A stretch of DNA of 64,000 nucleotides from Owenia fusiformis. Taxonomy: Eukaryota > Annelida > Polychaeta > Sabellida > Oweniidae. Positions within the stretch are counted from its first letter, which is position 1, and the number at the start of each line of letters is the position of its first letter. The notes under the pieces are model-generated. The model did not search any database. It was not told the origin of the DNA and saw only the letters and a list, made by a program, of their open reading frames with translations. This document shows positions 27,101-36,511 of this stretch, one piece after another. The stretch lies in NCBI GenBank assembly GCA_903813345.2, contig CAIIXF020000009.1:22035759-22099758 (forward strand). The letters run 5' to 3'. The translations under genes were made by a program, and so were the position numbers.

Positions 27101-27682
27101 CAACGTTAAAGCCCAAATTCAGAACTAATGAACCATTTTACTCATACCTAGCAGGTACACAAAAGAAGCAATGATAACCCACCAGATCCAAAAACAAGCA
27201 ACAGTTACCCCTACCAGATTTAAAAACAAGCAACAATTACCCCTACCAGATTTAAAAACAAGCAACAGTTACCCCTACCAGACCCAAAAACAAGCAACAA
27301 TTACCCCTTATATACTAGATCCTCTGTCAGTACAGTGATGCCTGGAAATATAAACCAAATTTTGGAAATACGAAGAACATTTTTCAAGCCTCTCTTTTCT
27401 TTTAAGCAGTCATATGTTGGATGAAAGATATACCTGTCATAATGTTCCTATAAAGTGAAACACCTTCTCAAACTATGCTTAATTGTAATTATTAGTAAAT
27501 ATTTTTTTTCATAGATTATTCACTTACATATGCACTTTATTACAGGAACTATGCCTTTCAATGCTTTTTATATGATTTGTAGGGACTTAAAAAGTAAGAA
27601 AACTAGAAAACCCAATGAAGAAAAGTTCAACGTGGCAGAATTTGTGGACAATGAAAAACAGAAAGCTGGTTGTTGTAGCTAG
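9000..27682 (+). CDS. Rab26/Rab37-family small GTPase (gene span, 5' incomplete)
   Basis: Eight exons, joined by GT-AG sites and compatible phases, give about 190 residues of a Rab GTPase when one of two alternative switch II exons is used. Visible motifs in order: P-loop GDSGVGKT, switch I with STVGIDF, G3 WDTAGQE, switch II, the RabF-like LLLLYDVT strand, G4 NKSD, G5 ETSAK, and a C-terminal GCCS ending that fits double geranylgeranylation. [26 protein letters not shown] and EYAQDDVV are typical of the Rab26/Rab37 family, which acts on secretory and synaptic vesicles (family knowledge). The single invertebrate gene may be co-orthologous to vertebrate RAB26 and RAB37, so I give no symbol. The protein begins in mid-strand at VMLIGDSG; family members have a variable N-terminal extension encoded upstream, and I could not find that exon in 1-8999. 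Introns are full of MITEs and minisatellites. Confidence 0.93.
9283..10330. mobile_element. Element whose inverted ends are 16-bp tandem arrays
   Basis: The left end (9283-9380) is about six tandem copies of ACTCGTACCCAAGACA variants. The right end (10229-10330) is the same array in reverse complement. The outermost bases pair as CTAGTCAACTCGTACCCAAG against CTGGTCAACTCGTACCCAAG. The 850-bp middle is AT-rich and non-coding. It lies in a Rab intron. Confidence 0.82.
10696..10873. mobile_element. Short mariner-type MITE
   Basis: Ends CAGAGGATGATCAATAAGTA and inverted CGAGGGATGAACAATAACTT, flanked by TA (10694-10695, 10874-10875). 178 bp, in the Rab intron 40 bp before the interswitch exon. Confidence 0.75.
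10914..10955 (+). CDS. Rab exon: interswitch strand
   Basis: A 42-nt exon (14 codons, phase 0/0) between acceptor TTCTTTCAG and donor GTTTGT encodes [14 protein letters not shown]. It matches the NKVxxVDGxxVKLQ interswitch strand of Rab26/37 proteins. It joins in frame after TVGIDFR and before either copy of the IWDTAGQE exon. Confidence 0.92.
11506..11572 (+). CDS. Rab switch II exon, version a ([12 protein letters not shown])
   Basis: The exon is 67 nt, preceded by TCTTTTTAAG and followed by donor GTAGGT. It enters in phase 0 and ends in phase 1. It encodes [22 protein letters not shown], covering the G3 DTAGQE motif and the switch II helix. It differs from the second copy at 19243 by I for V and R for H. 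The SITR form resembles the switch II of Rab2/4/14-type proteins rather than the SVTH usual in Rab26/37 (family knowledge). Including both copies would shift the frame. Confidence 0.9.
11738..11959. mobile_element. Small MITE, ACAGTAAAACCT ends
   Basis: TACAGTAAAACCTCTG at the left and AGGTTTTACTGTA at the right are inverted. A related element is at 19516-19717. Confidence 0.7.
11960..13484. other. Rab intron, no gene seen
   Basis: AT-rich intron sequence with no recognisable coding segment, array or long inverted repeat. Confidence 0.6.
13485..13987. mobile_element. MITE with TACTGTAAAACGGGTA ends and internal TTTTAGCG motifs
   Basis: TACTGTAAAACGGGTA and its complement TACCCGTTTTACAGTA bound 503 bp. 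Near both ends there are many repeats of AATTTTAGCG or CGCTAAAA/CGCTAACAAT. Confidence 0.82.
14644..16387. mobile_element. TIR-bounded element carrying a retrotransposon-like coding tail
   Basis: Outer inverted repeats TTAAAGGAGTGGTATCGATA and its complement at 16367-16387. The left 650 bp is homologous to the element at 63033-63774 in opposite orientation and contains its own hairpin (about 14940-15090). The right part carries minus-strand frames resembling the C-terminal region of a non-LTR retrotransposon polyprotein. The short copy at 63 kb lacks that part. Confidence 0.75.
15560..16249 (-). pseudogene. Non-LTR retrotransposon C-terminal domain remnant
   Basis: Two minus-strand frames run in sequence. 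The first (16249-16001) contains [20 protein letters not shown] and YFLYL, like the post-RT segment GELGxxPxxxxIxxRxxxYW of non-LTR polyproteins. The second (15940-15560) contains [20 protein letters not shown] followed by a zinc-knuckle-like [19 protein letters not shown]. No reverse transcriptase motif is present. The order and motifs match the end of a LINE ORF2; the family is not certain. Confidence 0.65.
16400..19242. other. Rab intron between alternative exons, no gene seen
   Basis: Several frames of 60-90 codons occur (for example near 17098 and 18192) but none resembles a protein I recognise, and no splice-consistent chain was found. Confidence 0.55.
19243..19309 (+). CDS. Rab switch II exon, version b ([12 protein letters not shown])
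   Basis: This is a second 67-nt exon with the same entry and exit phases, after acceptor TTTCTTGTAG and before donor GTACTA, a weaker donor than that of version a. It encodes [22 protein letters not shown], the form usual for RAB26/RAB37. By my count it differs from version a at 13 of 67 bases, nearly all silent. That indicates an old duplication kept under protein-level constraint, not a decayed copy. It lies about 7.7 kb downstream of version a and 5.9 kb upstream of the next exon. Confidence 0.9.
19516..19717. mobile_element. Small MITE related to 11738 element
   Basis: TACTGTGAAACCAACCTGT at the left and ACAGGTTTTACTGTA at the right are inverted. The interior has repeated GGTGTTCA/GAACACCT pieces. 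Confidence 0.7.
19718..21293. other. Rab intron, no gene seen
   Basis: AT-rich. A weak direct repeat around 20535-20655 (GACTGACCTTTWWATTGC) is the only structure noticed. Confidence 0.55.
21294..21516. repeat. 111-bp tandem duplication
   Basis: Two adjacent, nearly identical copies of a 111-112 bp unit starting AATAATTGAAAAACACCTAA, offset 111 bp. Confidence 0.9.
21517..23211. other. Rab intron, no gene seen
   Basis: No coding, array or inverted-repeat signal that I can support. Confidence 0.55.
23212..23660. repeat. 44-bp minisatellite
   Basis: About eight to ten units of TTTGACTCTGCCTCATGGCT followed by a CTTCCATTGTCCAC part. The central copies are exact at 44-bp spacing; the ends decay. 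Confidence 0.93.
23661..25188. other. Rab intron, no gene seen
   Basis: AT-rich. A TATGTCACCACCACAAGTGG segment at about 23946 looks like a repeat end, but I found no partner. Confidence 0.5.
25189..25241 (+). CDS. Rab exon: [17 protein letters not shown]
   Basis: A 53-nt exon between acceptor GTGTTTACAG and donor GTAAGT. Its first two bases complete an Ala codon begun by the G at the end of either switch II exon, and then it reads [17 protein letters not shown], the central beta-strand 4 and following helix start of Rab26/37. It ends in phase 0. Confidence 0.92.
25637..25759 (+). CDS. Rab exon: G4 NKSD
   Basis: A 123-nt, 41-codon exon after acceptor CTGTTACAG and before donor GTAAGG. It starts [20 protein letters not shown] and continues with the guanine-specificity motif NKSD, then [14 protein letters not shown]. 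Phase is 0/0. The match to the Rab37 pattern is direct. Confidence 0.93.
26126..26294. mobile_element. Hairpin MITE in Rab intron
   Basis: Arms starting AATATAGACCTCAGAGCAGG and ending with its complement pair over most of their length, including AGGGCTAGGCACAAAAGC against its partner. About 169 bp. Confidence 0.75.
26823..26899 (+). CDS. Rab exon: G5 ETSAK
   Basis: A 77-nt exon after acceptor ATGTTTCAG and before donor GTATGT. It encodes [21 protein letters not shown] and the following MAIA; its last two bases are the start of an Arg codon completed by the next exon. ETSAK is the G5 base-binding loop. Confidence 0.92.
27164..27312. repeat. 32-bp minisatellite
   Basis: Four to five units of AAAAACAAGCAACARTTACC with CCTACCAGATTT between, spaced 32 bp, between the last two Rab exons. 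Confidence 0.9.
27583..27682 (+). CDS. Rab last coding exon, CCS prenylation end
   Basis: After acceptor GATTTGTAG, one base completes the Arg codon and 32 further codons follow to TAG at 27680-27682. The hypervariable tail is lysine-rich, contains [10 protein letters not shown] and ends AGCCS. The vicinal cysteines are the expected substrate of Rab geranylgeranyltransferase, placing the protein on membranes. The 3' UTR end is not certain: AATAAA-like hexamers occur downstream, including one near 30544. Confidence 0.92.
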
Positions 27683-28796
27683 TATCCATGGCAACCAAAC
27701 AAAACAAGAGATCTACGCATGATTGAGCTTGCATTTGAACTTACATTTGCCAAGTAAAAAGTGGAATATATTTATAAAACAGCTAGAAGAGTTCATCAGA
27801 ACTCATATATGTCATATAGGGGTGAGGGGTTCGTAAAACATTTACGCAAAGCCGCCTTTTTATTTGAATTGGGCTATATTTTTAACAGATCACTAGATAT
27901 GTTCAAACAATTTGCAATATTGAGTCATTTTTTTTTTTTAAATCAGTTGCAATGATATTTTCAAGCACCTAACACGCTATTATATGATCTACAGTTACAC
28001 CGATTTTTACCTTTATATGTTTAATTCACAATAAGTACAATGAACTCCTAAAGGGTCTTGATTTCAGTACAAATGATCACATATAGATTTTTTATGCTAG
28101 ATCGAATAGATCAGATTATTCAGCTTTTTCAAAATAAATATTTATTAAATGAGTCAGTCAACTTGGTAGGCTGAATGCACCATTTATAAGCATTATCATG
28201 TAAATACGAAACAGATTTGCCCCTTCGGCCAACAATTAATGAATAATCAAAATACATTCTGGACTCCTCAGATTACTTATAAGGGAGTGTGGAATTTAAG
28301 AGGGGAATGGATGAAAGAGTATGATATTAGTTTAATGTATTAGCCTGGTGTCATATTTCATAATTCCCAGTCCAGACAGTGTGAAGAGGCATTGCACTCA
28401 TTGAAAAATTCCATCCATTGTCTTCTACCAAAGAGTTGTTGAACAATCTTTATGCTTATGAACTGCCACAAATTTCACATGCTGCAATATAACAGACTAA
28501 TAATGTATACATGTACATGTGTAATACCTATGTATGAAAGGCATTATTTAGATTAAGGTAGGCAAAGGTGTAAAACATTAGGACATATTTTGACAAGCTT
28601 ATGTGGAAAGTATTTAGGTACCTGATTCTATTCCACCCACCTACCTTAATATAACATTATTCATTTGTAATCAGATTTTTTAGAGAATCGCTTAAAACAA
28701 TGTAAAAATGGGGATGATTGAGGCAAGATATGAACAATATAAATATTATGATTTTTTGAGAAAAGTTGAAGAATTTTTACGCAACCCTTGTATTTT

Positions 28797-29410
28797 GGTC
28801 ATTTTATCCCTATGAACGATGTTTGATAGGGCCAGGGATATAGTGAAGCCTTCTGTCCATCAGTCCATCTGTTTCTCAATATGGCAGTATGGAAAATTAC
28901 TCAAATACTAGTGGATGGATTTTGTTCATATTCATTGGAAAGATATATACATTGGTAAACCGATTTACTCAAAAATTATTATTTACAAGATGGCCAACAC
29001 ATTGATGTTTTTTATTCATTTCAAACCCAAAATAATATTACTGTTTGTTGAAGTTTTGGTAGTTTATCCAGAAAATATATTTTTTACATATATTCCTTTT
29101 CTTACCTGATCTTTAGGAGCTTTGTCTGGGGTTTGAGAAAACAGGAAGTTTCATTGATTTTGAGATCTAGCTGAAGTATGACTTTATTGTTCTTAAATAA
29201 AAGCATTTTAGAGTAGATTGTAAGTATCATATAGTTTTTCATAACGTGCCTTGAAAATCAAAAATGGCCCCCTGATGTAGAATTTTTCCAATGAAAATCT
29301 CATTTCCACTATACAGTTGTTGTTTGTATATGCAATATATATTGCTTGTGTCATATTCAGATTCATGAATAATTCCGTTGGGATTTGCTACTCCATGGAG
29401 TTGACAATAA
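28797..29410. mobile_element. CCCAACGAAC-family repeat, copy 2 (diverged)
   Basis: Shares the AGGGATATAGTGAAGCC start, the GATGGATTTTGTTCATATTC region and the CCGTTGGGATTTGCTACTCC end with the copy at 6284-7062. Terminal inverted bases are decayed. Confidence 0.7.
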
Positions 29411-30711
29411 AAAAAAATTTGTAAGTTAATTATATATATGATTTCTGTCCTGAATTACAGCATTGATATTAGACATAACTACAGTGTAATCTGTGTAATT
29501 GCTATGCATATATTAATATGATATCAATTTCCCAAGGAATATCACTGACCCCATGCACAGTCCAGGTGATATATATCATTATGTATTACTATTTGTACAA
29601 AAACTATGAAATGTTCATTTTATGAAAAGCTGTCTTGTAAATGTTATTTTGTATATGATTAGATCTTCGTGTACAAGAAAGATATTTGATGAGTCTCGAT
29701 AATTCTTTTCAGGTCAAAAGACGTATTATCACATATTAGCGAGTTATAGATTAAGTCTAATAGGTACAGGAAGTCATATTAGAAATGATAATGTGTGCAC
29801 ATTATTCTACCAACATACTATTATACTTTATACATTATCTGTGTTTCTTTTCTAGTCAATACAATGTGTAATGTCGAAGTCCCACTAAAATGTCCCAAAC
29901 ACTCATAGAATTCTATTATTTTATTCATTCCATTTTGTATATAGTTTATTTCAAATATACAGTAAATCTTTATATTGTAAACATTGATGAAAATACTCTC
30001 TGTATTAATTGCTAGGACTATACATAACAGTTTAAAATGAAATGTGTTAATACAAACGTTGTGAAGGTCAAGAACTCCTAAGGTCATTGTTCTCAGAATA
30101 TGACATTATTATTTCCATGATTTCACCCATAGGCCAAGGGAAAAGTACTACTATTAAGCTGTATCTCTTCTAGATACACTTCATATAGTACTTTCCCCAT
30201 GGCCTTTGGTTTCATCACTTAATTTAGGAATTCTTAATTAACTTTATATGTCGTTTCTGTTGATGGCCCCAGACAAGAGTTTGGATATATACACAATCAT
30301 TTCAAACGTAAAATAGCTTATTTGTTTGACCTGCAAAAATGATTATTTCAGAGTACTTGATTGTAACTTTCAAACTAGCCAAATGGACCAATGAAATTAT
30401 AAAAACTGTGAATGGAGAAGTAATGCTACGTTCTTAAAACATTAATGTGATTTGGTTGAGGGTATAATTTTAGTATATATGGGATAAATTGAAATATAGT
30501 TGTAGTGCACAATGAAATGTAATATATTTGTTTTGTAAAGGCATAATAAAGTAAATAGTATAACATAAATAAATAAGTTGCATTATATAACATATTAGTA
30601 GTTTGTGTTTCACTGAATTATTTTGTTATGGGGACACACAACTTTTTTTTTGATCTTTCCGCCAGAGTGGAATAGATGGCATTTTAAAAACAAGAATATT
30701 GTCCAATTGTA
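29411..30711. other. Rab 3' flank, no gene seen
   Basis: AT-rich, may include distal 3' UTR. A local inverted pair, AAAGTACTACTATTAAGC / AGTACTTTCCCCATGGCC, is near 30140-30210. Confidence 0.5.
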
Positions 30712-31705
30712 CAGGGCGTTCAATAAGTATTGCTAATTTTGTTATAACTTTTGTTATTTTGCATATTTCTCCTTGAAACTTTTACAACATAAGCAACACA
30801 TATCTGACCTTATTCTATCCAAATTTCTGGACAACCAACTTAGAATTGACAAAGTTATGGTTACTAGGGTAACCATTGTCACAGATACGCGGGGCAACCT
30901 TAAGGGTTTACATAATGAATTATTGTTATACATCCAATAAACACTTTGATGAACAAAAACTGCTGATATGGTCAAATCCTGATGTTGTCAGTTTGAATTA
31001 TATGTATTGTCTAACAGCGCTGAAAAGAGATCTGAGAGGAATATCGCACTAGAATCTCAATAAGTGTATGTCTGCAGTGAACACTGCACATCCCTAGCCA
31101 AACACTTCAACGTCCTCAAAGAGCAATATCGGCATATACCTGTACGGTCCACCAGGATAACACCCCTGCTCACAGATTCTCTACTCTCCTGAATACAATA
31201 ACAGAGCTTGGCATGGAAGCATTGCCCCACGCAGCATATTTCTTTTAGATAAGGCCCCACTTGATTTTGTTGTATTCGCCTCAGTGAAAAGGGATCTGAG
31301 AGGAATATCAAAAATGTGTACCATGAGTGGGTCGCCAGCCAGCAACTGTGCATTGACGTTAAGGGTGCCTGCCTGTTTTGAGCACCTCATGAAGTTAATA
31401 TGGATCATGAAGTGACTCTGGAATGGATTATTTATAACTGCAATGCATATCCCAAGAGTTAAACTGCATTAAATGATATTGCTTTCAACACTCAAAATGT
31501 TGTCCAAAGTGACGTCAGAAAGCCCCGCATATCCATGATACTGGTTACCTTAGTAACCATAACTTTATTAATACTTATTCGATTGTCTTGAAACTATCAT
31601 AGACTAAAGTCAGATATATGTACCTTATGTTGTGAAAGTTTCATGAAGAAAAAGCATACAGAGCAAAAGTTATAGCAAAATTAGCAATACTTATTGAACG
31701 CCCTG
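30712..31705 (+). mobile_element. Decayed mariner-like transposon with long inverted repeats
   Basis: Ends CAGGGCGTTCAATAAGTATT and its complement, flanked by TA (30710-30711, 31706-31707). The inverted similarity extends about 190 bp inward on each side (including GGTTACTAGGGTAACCAT). On the plus strand, from 31147, a frame reads VHQDNTPAHRFSTLLN then ELGMEALPHAAY, matching the mariner transposase catalytic HxDNxPAH region. Downstream pieces such as VKRDLRG are in other frames, so it is dead. Confidence 0.85.
31147..31240 (+). pseudogene. Mariner transposase fragment
   Basis: About 31 codons with the HQDNTPAH catalytic-aspartate motif and GMEALPHAAY. It is followed by frameshifts and a stop before the expected SPDLAPSD part. 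Only this piece and short out-of-frame remnants remain in the 1-kb element. Confidence 0.8.
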
Positions 31706-31926
31706 TAGATATATTAGCATCACCAGTGGTTGGATTTTGGTAAGTACATGAATGAAAAAGTGTAATCAAAACATGTCCACAAATCTTAGTTTTCTCTGAA
31801 AAACAAATCATTTAGATGGGAATATGCATGTTATAGCATTTGGTTGTGTTAGCCCTATAGCTACTACTTTGTGACTGGCATTCCTTGTTGGCCTCCTTGT
31901 CTGCTACTAATGGTTACACTTCAGCA

Positions 31927-31996
31927 GGGGGTCGTTTCCAAAAATGTCGTAGAGTTACGATATCGTAAGTCTACGACATTTTTGGAAACGACCCCC
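31927..31996. repeat. Near-perfect 70-bp palindrome
   Basis: GGGGGTCGTTTCCAAAAATG and its exact complement bracket a centre GTTACGATATCGTAAG. It can form one long hairpin and looks like a very small MITE. Confidence 0.9.
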
Positions 31997-32454
31997 AGAG
32001 TAATTGCATCCAGACAGTGACTTTGCCATTCTAGTTCAAGGTGCACTTATTTCAATTTCCGTTTAAGGATGTTTCCTAGATGAAGAGATTTAATTTTTAA
32101 TAGATTCGATATTGATTCTTGATCATTAGGATCTCAAAAACCATGTTTGAAAAGAAAAGATAATGTTGCAAATTTTGTAAGCCTCCATGTTCTTTGTAGG
32201 AGGAATTCAAATGATAATTGTTGTTATACTTAGCACAAAGAAAAATGTTCTAACACTTCGCCAAAAGAAAAATAAATATAGCATATATGTATTGTTATGC
32301 AGTTATTGGCCATCGGAAATCTGTGCTCTCAGAAGGCCGTTTAGCAGGCCACTCTTCTCGGATAATTAGATATTATTATAATATTGAAGATCAACTGTTT
32401 GGTTTAATTTTATGTCAAATGAAGCATTCAGATTTGTGCTGTAATGTAATGTAA

Positions 32455-32790
32455 TGTGTTTGTAATGTAAAGGAACAGCAGTGGACAAAGAAGCGATCCT
32501 TGGGAGACCCCCGGGGGGAGACCCCTGTTTTTAAATGAACGATGTTTGAAAATTCGCGTCATCCACTGTGATTCAGATTTGTAGCTAGTATGTGCGAGAT
32601 TCAATATGTTTCAGTATGTTTTACGTTTGTGTATGAGTTATGAATGCGAACTGTATCAAACGCAGAAAAAAATCTCCAAAGACGGGCATCTACTTCTTTT
32701 TCAAATCCATTTAGAATTAAGTCAACAATAGCTGTGTAGCTTTGAGCTCTGTATCGTCCCAAACTGCATCTTTGGTTATTGGTGATACTG
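32455..32790 (-). pseudogene. Non-LTR reverse transcriptase fragment
   Basis: Minus-strand pieces read FGRYRAQSYTAIVDLILNGF, then FSAFDTVRIH, then in another frame PPGVSQGSLLCPLLF. These match RT motifs F-G-F-R..STxxAI, SKAFDTV and GVPQGSxLGPLLF of Jockey/CR1-type elements. It has frameshifts and lacks the YADD part. Confidence 0.75.
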
Positions 32791-33084
32791 TATTTAGGCT
32801 ACTAATCTGTATGTGAGTTTTGTTATCAAATATGGGGGGGGGGTTCTAATCATGTCTTTATGGTATTTGGAAAAGAAAAGGTCAAATAAGATTTGCTTTT
32901 TTGTCTCCGAGTGTTCATTGGTTTTAAGACCAGTGTCCATTAGGTTTTATCAGAAGGGTAATCCTGGTCCAATAAATGGAAACTCAATTTTAAGCCTGAA
33001 AAAAGTGTCGAAATAGTTTTTATAATTCTAGAATTAAAATTGGTTAAGTAAACAATTCCTACATGAGTAACAGAGTAATGCTTT

Positions 33085-33905
33085 AATAAAAAGGGAAACA
33101 TCGCATAAACACTTAGGCTATACTTTTGATGAGAATTTGTCTAACAAACAACATATATTAGCCATAAGATATAAAGTAAACAAGCTTCTGAACCCTCTCA
33201 GATCACTTCAAAAGAAACTCAATTCTAATGTCCTCGAAACAATCTTCATGTCTTACATTCGTCCACACTTCGAATATGGGGCAATCCTGCATGATTCTTC
33301 TACTCAATGTATCCTTAACATATTAGATAAACTATTTTATCAAGCTACCCTCATATGCAGTGGATGCCTGCATGGTAGCAGTTCAATTAATGTAAAGAAT
33401 ACCCTCATATGGCCTGGTCTAGAAACAAGGCGGTCATTTCAAATAAATAAATTTATGTTTAGAGTTAAAAATAGACTCACTCCAAGCTATGTGACAGATA
33501 TTTTTGAACCTCTGAGATTTCAAAACCCTCGAGAACTCAGATCCAATCCCGACTTCAAAATACCAACCAAATGCTCAACCAAATTTAGAAACTCGTCTGT
33601 CCTCAATGACATCTCCCATTGGAATAAGCTACCTAAGCATATTAGAGATTGTAAAACTGCACTTTTTAGCCTCAATCATTTACAAAAAAGAAAATTCCAA
33701 AGCCTGACTTTCATCCAACTACTAAGTTAAAGCTAACAAGAAATCAAGAAATAGTCCTCAATAGTTTCAGAGTTGACCTGCTTACAAAAAGCTCAACTAT
33801 ATGAACACAACTTCACTTATATTGAAACTCCCAATTGTACTTGCGGTGCACCTGAAACGCCTAAACATTTATTTTTCTACTGTCCAAACATAGCACAAAA
33901 CAGAA
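33085..33905 (+). pseudogene. Non-LTR retrotransposon polyprotein C-terminal part (host of nested insertion)
   Basis: Starts with HKHLGYTFDENLSNKQHI, the post-RT thumb region, and has an open stretch to a stop at 33730. After three stops the same frame goes on with CTCGAPETPKHLFFYC, a CCHC-like zinc-knuckle close to the end of many LINE ORF2 proteins. At 33911 it is interrupted by another LINE on the opposite strand and continues at 35472. The 5' part with RT catalytic motifs is absent. Confidence 0.82.
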
Positions 33906-33911
33906 ACACTT

Positions 33912-35465
33912 TTAAGTTTAAGTTTAAGTTTATTCCAATTTTTTAACATGTTACATATAGTATTCATATACAATCTGACGCAAAGCGTATATTGTAGTTC
34001 AAGGATCAAAAGTCAATATTTGTAAATACAATTATCTTAATGAAGTGCAGGAATGCAGGAAAAGTGAGATGGTAGAGTCTGCTAGAGTTACATATAAATT
34101 AATAAGTTGATATAATATAATGTTTAAGTGCTGCCTTGAATTTAACTGTACTGACACTGTGCTTAATTTCATTAGGTAGTTTATTATAATATGATGGTCC
34201 AATATATTTAAGTGAGTCCCACCCAAACTTAATGCGGTATTTAGGTTGGACTAAAAGGTGTTTAGATCTTGTGTCATGGCCATGTTGGGAAATTTTAAAA
34301 TAGTCTTTAAAAATGTATACAGGAAAGCCAGATGGTATGTTTAAGCATCTATATACAAATGTAGCAACATTTAAATGATAAATATCAAAAATTGTCAAAA
34401 TGTTTTCTCTTTTGAATAAAGGGGCAGTGTGCTCTCTAAAATGTGAATTTGTAATTAATCTAATACACTTCTTTTGAATAAGATGTATTGGTGTAAGTAT
34501 GTTCTTTTTTACATGACCCCAAATAATATTGCAATAGTTAATTTGAGAAAGGATTAATGAATGATATACTTTAAGCTTAGAGTCATGATCAAGGATGTCT
34601 CTTACTTTATAGAGAATGCCTGTTATTCTTGATATCTTATTAGTAGTATGCTGAATATGCTTTTTCCAATTTAACTTTTCGTCAATAAATACTCCAAGAA
34701 AATTAACACTACTTTCTCTTTTTATTGGCACATTGTCAATATGTATATTTATGTCATGGATTAAATTTCTACCAGGAGTAAAAATTATGAAATTAGTTTT
34801 ATCTAAGTTAAGAGATAGTTTGTTAGCTTTAAACCATTGATTAATTGTTTGCAGTTCTTTGTTTAATAGTCTAACTAGTTCATCCATATTACGATTAGAT
34901 ATAAGTAAATTAGTATCATCTGCATATAATACAAATTTGATAAGATTTGAGGTTGAAGTAATATCATTAATATACATTAAAAACAAAGTCGGTCCAAGTA
35001 TAGATCCTTGAGGTACACCACATTTGATAATATCTTGATTTGAATAAGTGTTATTGTAGCAAGTGATCTGTTTCCTGTTTTCTAAGTAGGAAGTGAACCA
35101 ATTTTTTACATTTCCCCTTAACCCATAAAAATCAATTTTTTCAAGTAGAATTTTGTGATCAACAGTGTCAAATGCCTTAGATAAGTCAAGAAACAGTCCT
35201 ATGTTAAAGTTATTATCATCGAGAGATGTTCTGAGGTTTTCAAGAAAAGTTAAAATTGCCATATAAGTTGATTTGTTTGGTAAAAAACCAAACTGACTTG
35301 AGCTAAGTATTTTCTGTTTTATAATGAAATCTATAAGTCTTTTATGCATGAGTTTCTCTAGCACTTTTGAAAAGATGCTAAGAAGAGAAATAGGCCTGTA
35401 GTTAGAGAATAAACTAGGTTTTCCTTTTTTGAAAATTGGTGTAATTTTAGCTGTTTTAAGAACTC
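33912..35465 (-). mobile_element. 5'-truncated LINE (Jockey/CR1-type) nested in another LINE
   Basis: Minus strand. The RT frame runs from the truncated 5' end to a stop at 34099. A 3' UTR and a short tail of about three ACTTAA repeats follow, to 33912. ACACTT flanks both ends (33906-33911, 35466-35471), a target-site duplication. Taking the element and one ACACTT out puts the two halves of the plus-strand LINE in the same frame, which supports the boundaries. Confidence 0.88.
34099..35465 (-). CDS. LINE reverse transcriptase (5'-truncated ORF2)
   Basis: An open frame of at least 421 codons (longer, to about 455, if read from the truncation point without an ATG). RT motifs in order: ITPIFKKGKPSLFSNYRPIS, SSQFGFLPNKSTYMAILTF, LDLSKAFDTVDHKILL, GVPQGSILGPTLF, FVLYADDTNLL with the catalytic YADD, NKLSLNLDKT, VNFLGVFIDEKLNWKKHI, then a post-RT region. 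The endonuclease domain is missing because of 5' truncation. No internal stop or frameshift was seen, so insertion is recent. It has no promoter or start of its own and is probably not mobile. Confidence 0.9.
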
Positions 35466-35471
35466 ACACTT

Positions 35472-35623
35472 GTCTCACACTTGTTGAGCCTTATAAGCCT
35501 ATAACCATAAAGAATAAAAACCAATTTATAGATTTTTTGAAATATGGCAGTGACATACTATACTTAGCACAAAATAATGAACTTTTTGCTTTTGTTGCCA
35601 ACTTTTTGATAGAGAACACATAA
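35472..35623 (+). pseudogene. 3' end of host LINE ORF after the nested insertion
   Basis: Continues the frame of the plus-strand LINE: VEPYKPITIKNKNQFIDFLK and LYLAQNNELFAFVANFL to a stop at 35621-35623. In-frame continuation across the ACACTT duplication links it to 33085-33905. Confidence 0.8.
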
Positions 35624-35883
35624 CATTATAGTTATATTTCTCTATGGGACCCTCCATGCAAGTATTACCTATTATTACCACCTTGCAGGGCCTGTTCTAG
35701 AGGTTTTAGTACCAGTTGAGAAGGCATTTAAATTGCTATATTGACGTGAGCAATATTGTGTCGGGCGTTAATGACTTTAGTCGGGCAATAATTATTATCC
35801 GCCCGGCTATGTTTCCCGGGAAAAGTGATATCGTTCAGTGCGTAAGATTTTCTATTTCAAATTTGCTATTTCAGCCCTGGTAG

Positions 35884-35975
35884 TAATAACGTCATTTCTG
35901 CGGGCAAAATAGTGAAATATTGGACCTTGGGTGGTCCAATATTTCACAATATTGACCTTTGAAATGACGTTATTG
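35884..35975. repeat. Hairpin MITE
   Basis: TAATAACGTCATTT...GTGAAATATTGGACC pairs with its complement across a TTGGG loop; about 92 bp. Confidence 0.8.
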
Positions 35976-36511
35976 TACTATTCCCACTACTCCCTCACGA
36001 GACCATGGCACATGAACCCAAGCCAGTCCAATTTCCCACCTTTTACATATCTTGCCCTTATGCTTCCCTGTTGCATACATTTACATTTGTACTTAATATG
36101 TTGTTCAGCTTAGCCAATTATGCCAGTAAGGCAATTGGCAAGCTATTATGTATCAAAATATTTACATGATGAAATATATAGTTAATCTATAGAAAAATTA
36201 GAAGGGTCTTTCAATCGATTGCATTGATGACTTTTTGAATCACGAAACATCCCAATGTAGTCTCATAACGTTGGAATATGGTTTATCTTATTGTCCTTAA
36301 GATATCCAGAACCCGGAAAGTATAGGGTGTCTCAAGCATGGTTTATGGAATATTTTGAAAGATGTATGATGGGGATCGTTTATCAAGATTGACTATTGTA
36401 AGTAACTGTATTCAAAGAAAAGTAAAGTCACACAGAATGTCTATTTATAATATACATTAAATATGTATTTTTACTATTCAAAGTTATTACATGCACTTGT
36501 GTATTTTAATT

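Noticed and set aside
27164-27312. Possible exon cluster near the Rab 3' end
   Set aside because: A 32-bp tandem repeat, not a multiple of three, with no open frame.
31057-31408. Minus-strand frames of 75-98 codons
   Set aside because: Antisense of the decayed mariner transposase; the plus strand carries the HQDN motif.
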